64,000 nucleotides of DNA. Source: JBGPGW01 sp046349515. Its GTDB lineage: Bacteria > Pseudomonadota > Alphaproteobacteria > CADEGL01. The stretch is from contig JAXMCE010000001.1 in the NCBI GenBank assembly GCA_046349515.1, positions 248,001 to 312,000 of the forward strand, read 5' to 3'. The notes under the pieces are model-generated. The model searched no databases and was not told where the DNA came from. It saw only the letters and a program-made list of their open reading frames with translations. This document shows, in pieces, positions 8,709 to 17,612 of the stretch. The stretch's first letter is position 1; every line of letters begins with the position of its first letter. The translations under genes were made by a program, and so were the position numbers.

Positions 8709-9500
8709 ATGAGCCATGAACGACGTCTCGAGGGCCGCGTCGCCCTCATCACCGGGGCCACGAGCGGCATCGGGCGTGCGATGGCCCTGCGCTTCGCCCG
8801 CGAAGGGGCGCGCGTCATGTGCGCCGACCGGCGCGCCCGTCCCGATCCCGCAATCGGCGACGATGCGGGCCCGCCCACCCACGAGGCGATCCGCGCCGAA
8901 GGCCTCGAAGCCGCCGCTGTCGCGTGCGACGTCACCGACGGCGCCTCGGTCGCGGCGGCCATGCGCACTGTCGCCGACACCTTTGGACAGCTCGACATCG
9001 TCTGCGCCAATGCGGGCATCGGCCTCAAGACCTATCCCCTCACCGACGAGCCGTTCGAGGACTATGAGGCCACGATCCGCGTCAACCAGGACGGGGTCTG
9101 GTGGACCTGCCGCGAGGCGGTGCGCCAGATGCTGCGCCAGGGCAAGGGCGGGCGGATCATCGCGACGGCATCGATCGCCGGGCTCACCGGCTGTCCATGG
9201 GGCGTCGGCTACGGCGCGTCCAAAGGTGCCGTCATCCAGATCGTGCGCACGCTCGCCGCACAGGTGGCCAAGCACGGCATCACCGTCAACGCCATCTGCC
9301 CGGGCTCGGTGCGCACGGCCATGAGCCACGAGACCATGACCAACCCCGAACGGAACGCCTTCACCCGCGCGCTCCACCCGATGGGACACTTGGGCGAGCC
9401 CGAGGATATCGCGGGCGCGGCGTTCTTCCTCGCATCCGATGACGCGCGCTGGATCACGGGCGTGGCACTTCCAGTCGATGGCGGGTTCACCGCCGTATGA
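8709..9500 (+). CDS. SDR family oxidoreductase, first of two tandem copies
   Basis: A 263-residue classical SDR with 'GATSGIGRA', 'NAGIG', 'ASIAGL' (catalytic Ser) and 'YGASK' (Tyr/Lys). GGAGGT sits just upstream of the ATG. A 30-residue insertion after the second strand ('ADRRARPDPAIGDDAGPPTHE') is unusual for SDRs and is shared with the next gene. It is followed after 34 nt by a close paralogue of the same length. Confidence 0.88.
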   Translation: MSHERRLEGRVALITGATSGIGRAMALRFAREGARVMCADRRARPDPAIGDDAGPPTHEAIRAEGLEAAAVACDVTDGASVAAAMRTVADTFGQLDIVCANAGIGLKTYPLTDEPFEDYEATIRVNQDGVWWTCREAVRQMLRQGKGGRIIATASIAGLTGCPWGVGYGASKGAVIQIVRTLAAQVAKHGITVNAICPGSVRTAMSHETMTNPERNAFTRALHPMGHLGEPEDIAGAAFFLASDDARWITGVALPVDGGFTAV

Positions 9501-9534
9501 GCCGAAGGACGTTGCAGGTCTTGGGAGATCAACC

Positions 9535-10326
9535 GTGAGCCGTGAACGGCGTCTCGAGGGCCGCGTCGCCCTCATCACCGGGGCCACGAGCGGCATCGGC
9601 CGCGCGATCGCGCTTCGCTTCGCGCGCGAGGGCGCGCGTGTCGTCTGCGCCGACCGGCGCGAGCGGCCCGAAGCGGAAGCCGGCGATGACGCCGGTCCGC
9701 CGACGCACGAGGTGATTCGCTCCGAAGGACTCGATGCCCGTTTCATCGCCTGCGACGTGACGGACGGCGCCTCGGTCCGGCGCGCGATCGAGACGACGGC
9801 CGAGACGTGCGGGCGCCTCGACATCGCGGTTGCGAACGCCGGCATCGAGCGGGCGCTCCACGACCTGCCCGACGAGCCCTTCGAGGACTACAAGGCCACG
9901 ACCCGCGTCAACCAAGACGGAGTCTGGTGGACCTGCCGCGAGGCGGTGCGCCAGATGCTTCGCCAGGGCACGGGCGGGCGCATCATCGCCACCGCCTCCA
10001 TCACCGGGCTCGTCGGCGGGTCCTGGGGGGTCGGCTACGCGGCATCCAAGGGCGCCACGCTCCAGATCGTGCGCACGCTCGCGGCGCAGGTGGCGAAGCA
10101 CGGCATCACGGTCAACGCCATCTGCCCGGGGGTCGTGCGTACGGCGTTGACGCGCGGCACGCGTTCCGATCCCGCGCGCCTGGCATACATGCTGGGCCTC
10201 CACCCGCTGGGGCGCCTCGGCGAGCCCGAGGACATCGCGGGCGCCGCATTCTTCCTCGCATCCGATGATGCGCGCTGGGTCACGGGCGTGGCGCTTCCGG
10301 TCGATGGCGGCTACACCGGTGTCTGA
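9535..10326 (+). CDS. SDR family oxidoreductase, second of two tandem copies
   Basis: A 263-residue paralogue of the preceding gene: the same length, the same insertion ('ADRRERPEAEAGDDAGPPTHE') and nearly the same first 25 residues, with 'GATSGIGRA' and the 'YAASK' active site. The start is a GTG at 9535 (Met-Ser-Arg-Glu-Arg-Arg aligns with Met-Ser-His-Glu-Arg-Arg of the first copy); the frame upstream of it is leftover 3' sequence of the first copy read in another frame. Tandem duplication followed by divergence is the simplest reading. The two may act on related substrates or epimers. Confidence 0.87.
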   Translation: MSRERRLEGRVALITGATSGIGRAIALRFAREGARVVCADRRERPEAEAGDDAGPPTHEVIRSEGLDARFIACDVTDGASVRRAIETTAETCGRLDIAVANAGIERALHDLPDEPFEDYKATTRVNQDGVWWTCREAVRQMLRQGTGGRIIATASITGLVGGSWGVGYAASKGATLQIVRTLAAQVAKHGITVNAICPGVVRTALTRGTRSDPARLAYMLGLHPLGRLGEPEDIAGAAFFLASDDARWVTGVALPVDGGYTGV

Positions 10327-10332
10327 TCCGGA

Positions 10333-11556
10333 ATGAACGACAACGCGCGATCCGGTGACGTCGCCGATCACCCGCCCAACTTGACGCCCGCGGCCAAGGC
10401 CGTGTGCTTTGGTCTTCTGTGGCTCTCCGGCGTCGCACTGCGCCTCACCATCCTCGTCGTGCCGCCGATCATCCCCCTCCTCCATGCGGAGCTCAGGCTC
10501 TCGCAGACGGAGGTCGGCGTGCTCTCGGGCCTGCCGCCGCTCCTCTTCTGCCTTGCGGCCATTCCCGGATCGCTGCTCGTCACGCGCATCGGCGCGGTGC
10601 CGGCGCTCGTCGCGGGCGTGATGCTGACGGGCCTTGCCTCCGCCGCGCGCGCGGGCTCGCCGGGCACGATCCTCTTCTTCCTCACCACGATCGCCATGGC
10701 GGCCGGGATCTCGATCATGCAGCCGGTGCTGCCCCAGCTCGTGCGCAACTGGCTGCCCAAGCAGATCGGTCTCGCCACCGCGGTCTACATCAGCGGCCTT
10801 CTCGTGGGCGAGATCATCGCCGTCGGCCTGGCTGTCCCCGTCATCCTGCCGCTCGCGGGTGGAAGCTGGCGATTGAGTCTCGTCATCTGGGCGGTGCCAG
10901 TCGTGCTCATCGCGGTCCTCATCTGGCGGTTCGCACCGCGGAGCGCGCGGCCAGCGAGCCCGACGACGCTCCGCAGCCGGTGGCCCGACTGGAGCAATCC
11001 CGTCGTCTGGCGCCTCGGCTTCCTCACCGGCGGCGTCAACAGCATCTATCTCTCGACGAATTTCTTCCTGCCCGACTACATGGATGCGCTCGGCCGCCCT
11101 GACCTCATCGGCGACGCGCTCGTCGCCTTGAACGCGTGCCAGGTGCCGGCGGCCCTGCTGATGCTGGCCTTCGCCGACCGCATGATCCGGCGCAAATGGG
11201 CCTATGGGGGCAGCGCCGTGCTGCTGTTCCTCGCCCTCGCCGGCATCATCGCGATGGATGGCCCGTGGGTCGTCGCCTGGTCGGGGCTCATCGGCTTCGC
11301 CAATTCGATTCTCCTGGTGCTGGTCTTCGCGCTGCCCTCGATCTTGAGCGCGCCCGACGACGTCCACCGCCTGTCCGCCGGCGCCTTCACCATCAGCTAC
11401 ATGATGGCGGTGCTGACCCCCATCCTCGGCGGCGCGCTGTGGGACACAACCGGCTATCCCCCCGCCGCCTTCGCACCGATCATCCTGTGGCCCCTTGTCA
11501 TCGTGGCCATGACCGCCATGATCGATCTCGGCCGTCCGGCGCCCGGCCTCTCCTGA
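10333..11556 (+). CDS. MFS transporter (CynX/NimT-like)
   Basis: A 407-residue protein with about 12 hydrophobic segments, in the two six-helix halves typical of the major facilitator superfamily. The first loop carries 'LRLSQTEVGVLSGLPPLLFCLAAIPGSLLVTRIG'-type sequence, characteristic of the cyanate/nitroimidazole (CynX/NimT) branch. It starts 6 nt after the SDR stop, which indicates coupled translation. The likely role is uptake or export of the compound metabolised by the surrounding genes; the substrate is unknown. Confidence 0.85.
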   Translation: MNDNARSGDVADHPPNLTPAAKAVCFGLLWLSGVALRLTILVVPPIIPLLHAELRLSQTEVGVLSGLPPLLFCLAAIPGSLLVTRIGAVPALVAGVMLTGLASAARAGSPGTILFFLTTIAMAAGISIMQPVLPQLVRNWLPKQIGLATAVYISGLLVGEIIAVGLAVPVILPLAGGSWRLSLVIWAVPVVLIAVLIWRFAPRSARPASPTTLRSRWPDWSNPVVWRLGFLTGGVNSIYLSTNFFLPDYMDALGRPDLIGDALVALNACQVPAALLMLAFADRMIRRKWAYGGSAVLLFLALAGIIAMDGPWVVAWSGLIGFANSILLVLVFALPSILSAPDDVHRLSAGAFTISYMMAVLTPILGGALWDTTGYPPAAFAPIILWPLVIVAMTAMIDLGRPAPGLS

Positions 11557-11577
11557 CGCGCCCACGAGGGATATCCC

Positions 11578-12702
11578 ATGCGTTTCTCGATCTTCCACAA
11601 TTTCGATGCGATCGGCCGCTGGCACGACTACCACACGGTCATGCGAGAAGTCGTCGAGATCGCGCGGCTCGCGGACGATGCGGGCTTCTGGTCGATCTGG
11701 TATCCGGAGCAGCACTTCCGCCTCGAGGGCAACGAAGCCGTGCCCAACGCCGTGCTGCAAGGCGCCTGGACCGCCGCCCACACGAAGCGCATCCGCATCG
11801 GCCAGGCCGCCAACATCGTGACGCAATGGCACCCGATCAGGCTTGCCGAGGATCTGGCTGTCCTCGACCAGATGACGGGCGGGCGCATCGAGATCGGGGT
11901 GGGGCGCGGCTTCGCCTACGAGGCGGTGAATTTCAATACGGCCGCCGACACGCGCAACCAGGAGCAGAACCGCGCCCTCTTCGAGGAGACGGTCGAGATC
12001 CTGAAGAAGGCGTGGACGAATGAGAGCTTCGCGCACAAGGGACGCTTCTACCAGTTCCCGGTTCCCGGCGTGCGCTGGGACTACGAGATTCCGCCGGCAA
12101 GCCCGCAGCTCGTCGATCCCGACAGGACCATCACCCGCCTTGCCGTGACGCCGCGCCCGTTCCAGAAACCTCACCCGCCGCTCTGGCAGCCCGTCGATTC
12201 GCCCCGCTCGATCGAGTTCGCCGCCGAGAACGACATCCTGGGCCTCATGTGGGGGCCGACGATTCCCGTGCTCAAGCAGCGCTTCGAGGCGTTTCGCGCG
12301 GCCGGCATCAAGGCACGCGGCGGGACGGTGAAGCTGGGAGAGCGGCTGGCCCTCCTCCGCGATACCTATGTCGCCGACACGATGGCGGAAGCGCGCCGCG
12401 CGTCCGAGTCGTCCATCGTCGAATCCTACAAGTGGATCCTCGGGCGGAGAGGCCGCGCGCGCGTGCTCAATCCGGGCGAGGCATTGACCGACGAGATGAA
12501 CCTCGACTTCGACTTCCTCTTTCCGCGCAATTTGCTCGTCGGCACGCCCGAATTCGTCATCGACAAGATCCACGAGCTCCGCGAGGCCTTGAACCTCGAG
12601 CACCTGTTCATCTGGACCTCGCAGGCGCGCATGTCCCATTTGAGTTCCATGAAGAGTCTCGCGCTCTTTGCCGAGAAGGTGATGCCCGCCTTCGCCGATT
12701 GA
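11578..12702 (+). CDS. LLM class flavin-dependent oxidoreductase (bacterial luciferase-like)
   Basis: A 374-residue TIM-barrel flavin monooxygenase of the luciferase-like superfamily. Features include 'LADDAGFWSIWYPEQHF', 'NIVTQWHPIRLAEDLAVLDQMTGGRIEIGVGRGF' in the flavin-binding core and a C-terminal 'VGTPEFVIDKIHEL'. GAGGGATATCCC precedes the ATG. Members use reduced FMN, or F420 in some lineages, to oxygenate small organics such as alkanesulfonates, alkanes or terpenoids. In this block it is a candidate for the oxygen-insertion step. Confidence 0.87.
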   Translation: MRFSIFHNFDAIGRWHDYHTVMREVVEIARLADDAGFWSIWYPEQHFRLEGNEAVPNAVLQGAWTAAHTKRIRIGQAANIVTQWHPIRLAEDLAVLDQMTGGRIEIGVGRGFAYEAVNFNTAADTRNQEQNRALFEETVEILKKAWTNESFAHKGRFYQFPVPGVRWDYEIPPASPQLVDPDRTITRLAVTPRPFQKPHPPLWQPVDSPRSIEFAAENDILGLMWGPTIPVLKQRFEAFRAAGIKARGGTVKLGERLALLRDTYVADTMAEARRASESSIVESYKWILGRRGRARVLNPGEALTDEMNLDFDFLFPRNLLVGTPEFVIDKIHELREALNLEHLFIWTSQARMSHLSSMKSLALFAEKVMPAFAD

Positions 12703-12821
12703 ACCGCACCGGAGCGGATGCCGCACGTCTCAGCGCGCCTTGCCGGTCAGGGATGTGCGACCTACCTAGAGAATGAGAGGGGAAACGGCGCCACCCTTCG
12801 TCCATCAGTCAGCGGTGAACC

Positions 12822-14168
12822 ATGGCTGAACTCGAAACGCGGTCCCCCAGCAACGGCCGAACGAGTGCCGTGTCACGGATTCTCGTGAACAAGGCCGCGG
12901 AATGGCTGATGGAAGAATCGCTGGCCGACGCCGATCTCGAAACCATCGTCCGCGGCTGCTGCGAGCGCCTGCACGGCGCGGGCCTGCCGCTCGCGCGCGT
13001 GCAATTCTCCTTCTCGGTCCTCCATCCGCTGTACCGCGCTGTCGGCTATGTCTGGCGGCGGAGCACGGGACTCCAGATCGAAGCCTACCGCCACGTGATT
13101 AGTTCGGACGGGACCGACCGATTTCGCCTCAGCCCCTACTACCACATGCTGCAGCATGGCCTCGAGCACATGCGCCGCCGCCTCGACGCCGACAGCGAGA
13201 CCGAGTTTCCGATCTTCACCGAGCTGAGGCGCGAGGGCTTGACCGACTATCTGGCCTTCATTTCCAACTTCCACCGGGGACGGCGGCAGGGGATGCTCGG
13301 CTCCTGGTCGACGAGCCGACCGAGTGGATTCACCGACGAGGAGATCGAAGCGCTCATCGCGGTGCAAGGACGCCTGGCGGTGGCCTGCAAGATGGCGGTG
13401 CGCGACCACGTGGCCAAGAATGCGCTCGCCACCTATCTCGGACAGAGTGCGGGCGAGCGCGTGCTCGCGGGCCAGATCAAGCGGGGGGACGGCGAGACCG
13501 TCCGGGCTGCCATCGTTTGGGGCGATCTTCGTAATTCGACGCAAATGGCGGAGCAGCTCGGCCGCCAGGCCTATATCGACAACCTCAACTGCTTCTTCGA
13601 CAACGTGGCCAGCGCCTTCTCGGATGCGGGCGGCGAGATTTTGAGCTTCCTCGGCGACGGCTTCCTCGTCGCGTTTCCCTGCGGACGCAATCACAAAGAA
13701 TCGGCGGAGGCATGCGAGCGCGCATTGGCCGCCGCGATCGAGGCCGAACGGCGCATGGCCGAGGCCAACAGTGAACGAGGTGCCGTCGGAAATCCCTCAC
13801 TCCGCTATGGACTCGGACTTCACATCGGCAACGTCATGTTCGGCAATGTCGGTCTCGCAGACCGCCTGGCCTTCTCCGTCTTCGGCTCGGCGGTTAATGA
13901 AGCGGCGCGGCTCGAAGGCCTCACGAAGAAATTCGCAAAACCCATTGTTGCGAGCGAGACCTTCGTCGGCTATTGCGGCGGCGCGTGGGACTCGCTGGGA
14001 CACGAGTCCCTGCGCGGCGTGGAGAATCCGATGGCGGTCTTCTGTCCGGCATCGGAGAATCTCAGCGTCCGGCTGGCGGACATTGAACGGCGCGACCGCG
14101 CGCAGCGCTTGAGCGATGCGGAGAACGTGGTCCTTCTGCATCAAGACAGCCCGCCCGGCGCGGGCTAG
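12822..14168 (+). CDS. Class III adenylate/guanylate cyclase domain protein with long N-terminal sensor region
   Basis: A 448-residue protein. Roughly residues 225-415 form a class III cyclase catalytic domain: metal-binding Asp in 'VWGDLRNSTQMAEQL', 'LSFLGDGFLVAF' with the second Asp, 'LHIGNVMFGNVG' and 'FGSAVNEAARLE' carrying the transition-state Asn/Arg. The first about 200 residues ('GAGLPLARVQFSFSVLHPLYRA...') contain no domain I can name with certainty; they resemble a GAF-like cytosolic sensor. There is no membrane segment. It makes a cyclic nucleotide, cAMP more probably than cGMP, possibly in response to a ligand. Its position inside a catabolic block suggests local signalling, but that is inference. 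Confidence 0.82.
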   Translation: MAELETRSPSNGRTSAVSRILVNKAAEWLMEESLADADLETIVRGCCERLHGAGLPLARVQFSFSVLHPLYRAVGYVWRRSTGLQIEAYRHVISSDGTDRFRLSPYYHMLQHGLEHMRRRLDADSETEFPIFTELRREGLTDYLAFISNFHRGRRQGMLGSWSTSRPSGFTDEEIEALIAVQGRLAVACKMAVRDHVAKNALATYLGQSAGERVLAGQIKRGDGETVRAAIVWGDLRNSTQMAEQLGRQAYIDNLNCFFDNVASAFSDAGGEILSFLGDGFLVAFPCGRNHKESAEACERALAAAIEAERRMAEANSERGAVGNPSLRYGLGLHIGNVMFGNVGLADRLAFSVFGSAVNEAARLEGLTKKFAKPIVASETFVGYCGGAWDSLGHESLRGVENPMAVFCPASENLSVRLADIERRDRAQRLSDAENVVLLHQDSPPGAG

Positions 14169-14219
14169 ACCGCCGAGCCGCGGGGATGCCAAGGGGAACG
14201 GAGCACGGCTGACGGAACC

Positions 14220-14966
14220 ATGAGCGCGCTCAAATCCTCGATTGTGCTCATCACGGGCGCCGGGCGCGGCCTCGGCCGCTCGCACGCCCTCACCATGGCC
14301 GAGCGCGGCGCCGATGTGATCGTTCAGGATTCAAATGCCGAGACGGTCGAGGAGACGGCGGCGCTCGTGCGAAAGCGGGGACGACGCGCCCATGTGATTG
14401 CTTGCGACATCGCCGACATCGCGCCGGCGCATGCGGCCATCGCCCGTGCCGAGACGGAACTCGGGCGCATCGACGTGCTCGTCAACAATGCCGGCATCAG
14501 CGGCCAGCACGTCACGATCGAGGAGATCGACGAAGCGCGGTTCGACCGCATGATGGCGGTCCACGTCGCGGGCGGGTTCTTCGCGGCCCAGGCCGTCGTT
14601 CCCGGCATGAAGCGGCGGCGGCGCGGCTCGATCGTCAACACGGCCTCCGCCTGGGGCATGACCGGATGGCCGGTCTCCTCGCACTACTGCGCGGCCAAGG
14701 CGGCGCTTCTCGGCCTGACCAAGGCCTGGGCCAAGGAGCTCGCGCCCTACAACATCCGGGTCAACGCGATCGCGCCCGGCTGGATCGACACGGGCAAGCA
14801 CCCGGCCGAGAAGGTCAAAGTGTGGGCGGAAGCCGTGCCGCTTCGCCGGTTCGGCACGCCCGCGGAGGTCTCGGCCCTCGTCGCCTTCCTCGCCTCGGAC
14901 GAGGCCGCCTTCATCACCGGCCAGGTCGTGAGCCCCAACGGCGGCGAGACCGTGGTGGGGTTTTAG
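14220..14966 (+). CDS. SDR family oxidoreductase (FabG-like)
   Basis: A 248-residue classical SDR with 'GAGRGLGRS', 'NNAGISG', 'SAWG' (Ser) and 'YCAAK' (Tyr/Lys), ending in the common 'FITGQVVSPNGGETVVGF' C-terminus. It follows the cyclase gene by about 50 nt in the same direction. A 3-oxoacyl or hydroxy-acid dehydrogenase role is typical; the substrate is unknown. Confidence 0.86.
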   Translation: MSALKSSIVLITGAGRGLGRSHALTMAERGADVIVQDSNAETVEETAALVRKRGRRAHVIACDIADIAPAHAAIARAETELGRIDVLVNNAGISGQHVTIEEIDEARFDRMMAVHVAGGFFAAQAVVPGMKRRRRGSIVNTASAWGMTGWPVSSHYCAAKAALLGLTKAWAKELAPYNIRVNAIAPGWIDTGKHPAEKVKVWAEAVPLRRFGTPAEVSALVAFLASDEAAFITGQVVSPNGGETVVGF

Positions 14967-15093
14967 ATCCGAAATCGCATGGAGACATGAGCGGCCGAGC
15001 ATTGCCGCCCCCCTCCCCTTTCCGCGATAATGGGACCGAGCCGGCCAGTGCCGGAGAGGTCGAACGCACCTTGGGCGAGGAAAGGAACGGAGC

Positions 15094-15861
15094 ATGGCGA
15101 AAGTCACGAGGCTGAAACCGAAATTCGATGCCGAGGAGTGGCGCCTCCGCGTCGACCTCGCCGCCGCGTTCCGCCTCGCGGTCGAATTCAACTGGCACGA
15201 GTCGGTCGGCAACCACTTCAGCGTCGCCGTGTCGCCGGATGGCAAGAAGTTCCTCGTCAATCCGAAGTACCGTCACTTCGCGCGCATCAAGGCGAGCGAT
15301 CTCCTCCTCGTCGACAGCGACGACCCCGAGACGATGAGCCGGCCCAACGCGCCCGAGCGCACGGCCTGGTGCATCCACGGCGCGATTCATGCGCGCCTGC
15401 CCCAGGCGCGCTGCGTCCTCCATGTCCATCCGCCCTACTCGACGGCGATCGCGACCTTGGCCGACCCGGCCTTGAAGCCCATCGACCAGAACACGGCGCG
15501 CTACTACAACCGGCTCGGCATCGATCTCAACTACGGCGGCATCGCGACCCTCACCGAGGAAGGCGAGCGACTGGCGGGCGTCCTCGGCAATCACAAGCGT
15601 GTCATCCTCGGCAGCCACGGCGTGCTCGTGGCCGCCCACAGCGTGGCGGCGGCCTTCGAGGACCTCTACTACCTCGAGCGCGCCTGCCAGACGATGGTGC
15701 TGGCCTATTCGACGGGGCAGAAACTCAACCCGCTGTCGCACGAGATCGCGGAGAAGACGGCGGCCGCGTGGGACAAGGCCTATAGCGGCGATTTCGCGGA
15801 CGCGTTCTTCGCGGAGCTGAAGCTCCTGCTCGACGAGAAGGATCCGTCCTACGCCGAGTGA
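15094..15861 (+). CDS. Class II aldolase/adducin family protein
   Basis: A 255-residue class II aldolase fold. Zinc-binding His residues are visible in 'CVLHVHPPYSTA' and 'ILGSHGVLVAAHSVAAAFEDLYYLE', with the catalytic acidic residue expected in the 'IHGAIHARLPQA' segment. AAGGAACGG precedes the ATG. Family members cleave sugar-phosphates or decarboxylate or retro-aldolise hydroxy acids, and a second paralogue lies at 35414-36178. Here it may cleave a hydroxyacyl intermediate of the block; not proven. Confidence 0.85.
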   Translation: MAKVTRLKPKFDAEEWRLRVDLAAAFRLAVEFNWHESVGNHFSVAVSPDGKKFLVNPKYRHFARIKASDLLLVDSDDPETMSRPNAPERTAWCIHGAIHARLPQARCVLHVHPPYSTAIATLADPALKPIDQNTARYYNRLGIDLNYGGIATLTEEGERLAGVLGNHKRVILGSHGVLVAAHSVAAAFEDLYYLERACQTMVLAYSTGQKLNPLSHEIAEKTAAAWDKAYSGDFADAFFAELKLLLDEKDPSYAE

Positions 15862-15959
15862 TGGCTGGCAGACGCGATCCTGACCGCCGGCGCCCCGGCC
15901 GCGCGAGGACACTCGCGCGCGCCGCGGCCTAGGCGTCGACCCGCGCCTGCCACTCTCCC

Positions 15960-17588
15960 ATGTTCACGGATTTCGAGCACATTGAGCCGGACGCGCTCCG
16001 CGCGCGACTCGAATCTGAGGCGCGGCCGCCCACGACCGACGCTCTTCTCGACCGCGCGGCCGCGCGCCACCCCGAAAAGACGGCGCTCGATTTCTTCGAT
16101 GACGGCGTCGCCCTCACCTGGCGCGCGTTCCAGGCGGCGACGATGCAAGCGGCCAACGCGTTCGCATCGCTCGGGATCGGCAAGGGCGTCCATGTCGGCG
16201 TGCAGCTGCCGAACGTCGCCGAGTTTCCCATCACCTGGCTCGCGCTCGCGCGGCTCGGCGCGGTCATGGTGCCGATCAACGTGGCCTACACGGCGCGCGA
16301 GCTCGACTACATCCTCAAGGACAGCGACGCCGAATATTTCGTGATGCACGCCGAGCTGCGCGCGGCCTATGACGCGCTCGAGCCGAAGCCGGTGCCGCGG
16401 GAGCGCGTCATCGTCGTGGGCGAGCGGCAGCGCGACTTCGCCCATCACTGGCCGGCGCTCCTCGATGGCGCCTCCCCTGCCTTCACGCAGCGCGTGTCGG
16501 TCGCGCCCGACGACCTCATGAACATCCAGTACACCTCGGGCACGACGGGTTTCCCCAAGGGCTGCATGCTGCCCCACCGCTACTGGGTTACGATTGGGGT
16601 GGCCTGCGCGGCTTCCTTCGCGACACCCATCGAGCGCGTCTACGGCGGGTTCAACCTGTTCTACATGGTCGTGCAGCGCATGCTGATGCACTGCATGGTG
16701 CAGGGCTCGACGCTCTCGGTGCCGCGCAGACCCTCGATGCGCGACTTCATGGCGCATGTGCGCGCGACGCGCGCGGACTTCGCCGCCGTCTACGAATCGT
16801 CCGTCTACAAGCAACCGGCGCACGCCGATGACGGCAAGAACGCGCTCCGCATCGCCCACTCGGTCGGGCTCAACAAGGCCTACCACGCCGATTTCGAGCG
16901 GCGCTTCAACGTGCGCACGCAGGAGATCTACGGCATGACCGAGACAGGGCTCGCGCTCTACGTGCCCGTGCACGAAATCGAGCGCACGCTCGGCACGGGG
17001 ACGTGCGGCGTCGCGGCCCCTTTCATCCGGACGAAGATCCTCGACGAGGAGGGGCGGCCGGTCGCGCCGGGCGAGGCGGGCGAGTTGTGGGTCAAGGGCG
17101 ACGGGCTTCTCAAGGGCTACTACAAGAAGCCCGAGGCCAACGCCGAGTCGTTCCGCGACGGCTGGTTCCGCACGGGCGACCAGTTCCGCGAGGACTCGCG
17201 CGGCTTTCACACCATCCTCGGCCGCTTCAAGGACATGATCCGCCGGAGCGGAGAGAACATCGCCGCGCGCGAGGTGGAAGCGGTCTTGCGCATGTTGCCT
17301 GAGGTGCAGGACGCCGCCGTCGTGCCGGTGCCCGACGACTACCGCGGCGAGGAGGTCAAGGCCTACCTCGCGCTCATGCCCGGCCGCTCGCGGGACGATC
17401 TCGCGCCGGATCGCGTCTTCGCCCACTGCGCGTCCCACCTCGCCCCCTTCAAGGTGCCGCGCTATGTGGCTTACCGCGAGAGCTTCCCCCGCACGGAATC
17501 GGGACGAGTCGAGAAGAAGAAGCTCATCGCCGAGACCGCCGACCTGCGCCTGGACAGCTACGACCGCCACGACAAGCTGTGGCGGTGA
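15960..17588 (+). CDS. AMP-binding acyl-CoA synthetase (CaiC/long-chain-like)
   Basis: A 542-residue ANL superfamily ligase with the AMP-binding P-loop 'YTSGTTGFPKG' (about residue 187), 'YGMTETG' (about 320), 'GWFRTGDQF' (about 400) and the C-terminal domain with the hinge-following 'GRFKDMIRRSGENIAAREVE'. It activates a carboxylic acid to its acyl-CoA. The start has no clear Shine-Dalgarno. With the convergent enoyl-CoA hydratase next door, it suggests that the pathway ends in CoA-thioester chemistry. Confidence 0.88.
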   Translation: MFTDFEHIEPDALRARLESEARPPTTDALLDRAAARHPEKTALDFFDDGVALTWRAFQAATMQAANAFASLGIGKGVHVGVQLPNVAEFPITWLALARLGAVMVPINVAYTARELDYILKDSDAEYFVMHAELRAAYDALEPKPVPRERVIVVGERQRDFAHHWPALLDGASPAFTQRVSVAPDDLMNIQYTSGTTGFPKGCMLPHRYWVTIGVACAASFATPIERVYGGFNLFYMVVQRMLMHCMVQGSTLSVPRRPSMRDFMAHVRATRADFAAVYESSVYKQPAHADDGKNALRIAHSVGLNKAYHADFERRFNVRTQEIYGMTETGLALYVPVHEIERTLGTGTCGVAAPFIRTKILDEEGRPVAPGEAGELWVKGDGLLKGYYKKPEANAESFRDGWFRTGDQFREDSRGFHTILGRFKDMIRRSGENIAAREVEAVLRMLPEVQDAAVVPVPDDYRGEEVKAYLALMPGRSRDDLAPDRVFAHCASHLAPFKVPRYVAYRESFPRTESGRVEKKKLIAETADLRLDSYDRHDKLWR

Positions 17589-17612
17589 GACGCACTCGAT
17601 CCTCCACGAACG

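Noticed and set aside
7692..9845. A 717-codon minus-strand frame over the GST/SDR genes
   Set aside because: It would overlap the supported GST start and the SDR genes; no motif.
9529..12726. A 1065-codon open frame antisense to SDR, MFS and LLM genes (minus strand)
   Set aside because: It overlaps well-supported genes with clear motifs on the plus strand; the translation is Arg/Asp/Glu-heavy without any motif, as expected for the shadow of a high-GC genome.
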